From Coxiellaceae bacterium (lineage in GTDB: Bacteria > Pseudomonadota > Gammaproteobacteria > UBA9339), in contig PLMI01000130.1 in NCBI GenBank assembly GCA_003142435.1, forward strand, positions 11,003 through 17,952: a stretch of DNA of 6,950 bases, written 5' to 3'. The translations under genes and the position numbers were made by a program. This document shows, piece after piece, positions 5,929 through 6,950 of this stretch. How positions within the stretch are numbered: the first letter of the stretch is position 1; each line of letters begins with the position of its first letter. The notes beneath the pieces were generated by a model, which ran no database searches, was not told the origin of the DNA, and saw only the letters and a program-made list of their open reading frames with translations.

Positions 5929-6771
5929 ATGAAAATTATTCCGTACAAATTTACAGAGCTGAAATTTTATGATTTTTCGTTAGTGGGGCATAGCATAGCC
6001 GGCGAAGAAACAGTTATTATGGCGCCTGAAATGGACCTTGCTTTTGATATAGGTCGATGTCCTATAGAAGCATTGACCGTTGGTAATATTTTATTGAGCC
6101 ACGGCCATACTGATCACTCTGCTGGTTTGCCTTTTTATTTTGTTCATCGCAATATGCAAATAAAGAAAATCGGTACGGCATTAGTTCCTTGGGAATTGGT
6201 AGATCCTTTAGAGGAGATGATGCGCATTTGGGAAAAAATAGACAACAACGTACATCCGCATAAAATTATCGGAATGAAGAATGAAGAGGAGTATCCATTA
6301 AACAAGCGATTAATAGTGCGTGCATTTACAACCAATCATAATTTGCCATCTTTGGGTTTTGCATTAATGGAAATGCGCCATAAGCTGATAGAAGATTTTT
6401 GTGGAAGGCCGGAATCCGAATTATGCATATTGAAGGCGCAAGGTATTCCAATTACCAAAGTGGAAGAAATCCCTTTGATAGCTTATTTAGGCGATACGAT
6501 GATTGATGATTTTATTTCTTTACCATACGTCGCAAACGCAAAAGTTCTTATTTTAGAATGCACTTTTTTTGCCGAAGATCACTTAGAGCGATCACGAAAA
6601 TATAAACATACTCATGTAAGCGATTTGCCGGAATTTCTATCTAAAATGAACAACAAATACATTGTTATTACTCACGTCACCAAAAGAATTAAAATTCCCG
6701 AAGCCAAAACTATTCTTGAAAATTATTTGCCGCATAATGTTTTAGAGCGCGTTAGTTTTTTGATGGGGTGA
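5929..6771 (+). CDS. Metallo-beta-lactamase-fold hydrolase, RNase Z-like
   Basis: The 280-residue protein has the full set of binuclear-zinc motifs of the metallo-beta-lactamase fold in the arrangement of short RNase Z. These are HGHTDH (58-63), NHNLPSLGF (136-144, His137), LGDT (187-190, Asp189), LECTF (209-213), HTHVSDLPEF (227-236) and THVTKR (248-253, His249). HTHVSDLPE and ITHVTKR resemble the conserved C-terminal His motifs of tRNase Z, and the nearest recollected relatives are plant TRZ-like and bacterial MBL hydrolases. tRNA 3'-end processing is therefore possible, but the first motif reads HGHTDH rather than the commoner HxHGDH and no flexible arm is evident. Another phosphodiesterase or hydrolase role is equally possible. 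ATG 5929 is preceded by GAGGA (5919-5923) with 5 bases between. The gene stands alone. Confidence 0.87.
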   Translation: MKIIPYKFTELKFYDFSLVGHSIAGEETVIMAPEMDLAFDIGRCPIEALTVGNILLSHGHTDHSAGLPFYFVHRNMQIKKIGTALVPWELVDPLEEMMRIWEKIDNNVHPHKIIGMKNEEEYPLNKRLIVRAFTTNHNLPSLGFALMEMRHKLIEDFCGRPESELCILKAQGIPITKVEEIPLIAYLGDTMIDDFISLPYVANAKVLILECTFFAEDHLERSRKYKHTHVSDLPEFLSKMNNKYIVITHVTKRIKIPEAKTILENYLPHNVLERVSFLMG

Positions 6772-6832
6772 TAGGTATTGTTTAATAATTTCTATTTGGT
6801 GATTTGTGTAATAAAACGCTAAAGCTATGGCG

Positions 6833-6862
6833 GGTTTATTCGCTTTAAAACGAATAAAAACC
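6833..6862 (+). terminator. Stem-loop after the metallo-hydrolase gene, possible terminator
   Basis: TTTATTCG (6835-6842) pairs perfectly with CGAATAAA (6851-6858) over an 8-nt loop, and GG (6833-6834) can add to CC (6861-6862) past two bulged A. Only TTTG follows on the + strand, so it is not a strong intrinsic terminator. It lies 61 bases past the stop codon in an otherwise featureless 130-bp spacer. Confidence 0.35.
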
Positions 6863-6901
6863 TTTGTACACGACAACTTTTGAGCAAAAAACTGAATAAT
6901 A

Positions 6902-6950
6902 TGTCATCCCCGAATGATTTAGTCGGGGATCCATTATTTTTGCGCCATTT
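6902..6950 (+). repeat. Two-hairpin dispersed repeat, copy 3 (cut by window edge)
   Basis: TGTCAT (6902-6907) opens the unit, and ATCCCCGA (6906-6913) pairs with TCGGGGAT (6923-6930) over a 9-nt loop. It aligns with the left half of copy 1 in the same orientation over about 32 bases with few changes. A T-A pair in copy 1 (49/67) is replaced by a C-G pair here (6909/6927), which keeps the stem. After GGATCCA the similarity is unclear, and whether the right hairpin follows cannot be seen. Confidence 0.7.

Noticed and set aside
6144..6335. Minus-strand open frame inside the metallo-hydrolase gene
   Set aside because: Antisense shadow of a gene with a complete zinc motif set.

Overview
The window reads as chromosome from an AT-rich gammaproteobacterium, most plausibly a host-associated member of the Legionellales (Coxiella/Rickettsiella/Berkiella-like). 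The reasons are an E. coli-type quinolinate synthase, a mevalonate-pathway enzyme (unusual for gammaproteobacteria but known in this order), low G+C, scattered single genes in changing orientation, an unrecognised helical protein and dispersed hairpin repeats. This placement is an inference; no marker gene fixes it.

Layout. A 65-bp two-hairpin repeat (42-106) is followed closely by nadA (125-1078, +), a tRNA-Ser(GCU) gene (1148-1238, +) and an odd 198-bp segment (1239-1436). That segment ends in an exact second copy of the last 19 bases of the tRNA and holds inverted and direct copies of its T arm plus three stem-loops. A TauE/SafE-type membrane permease (1454-2338, -) converges on it. Across an AT-rich divergent spacer lies a 513-residue fusion of mevalonate (di)phosphate decarboxylase and type I isopentenyl-diphosphate isomerase (2453-3994, +). 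An unrecognised 301-residue helical protein (4107-5012, -) converges on it. A gene-free stretch of about 370 bp contains a second copy of the hairpin repeat in the opposite orientation (5222-5293). Then come a YhcH/NanQ-type sugar anomerase with a GTG start (5379-5840, -) and, divergently, a complete metallo-beta-lactamase-fold hydrolase resembling short RNase Z (5929-6771, +). A third, partial copy of the repeat lies at the right edge (6902 onward).

Functionally the genes are independent: NAD synthesis, isoprenoid precursor supply (the last two steps joined in one polypeptide), anion export, sugar handling and a hydrolase. No operon is evident and no complete defence or mobile system is visible. 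The most unusual features are the tRNA-derived segment behind tRNA-Ser, which resembles in design the rtT repeats behind E. coli tyrT, and the decarboxylase-isomerase fusion.
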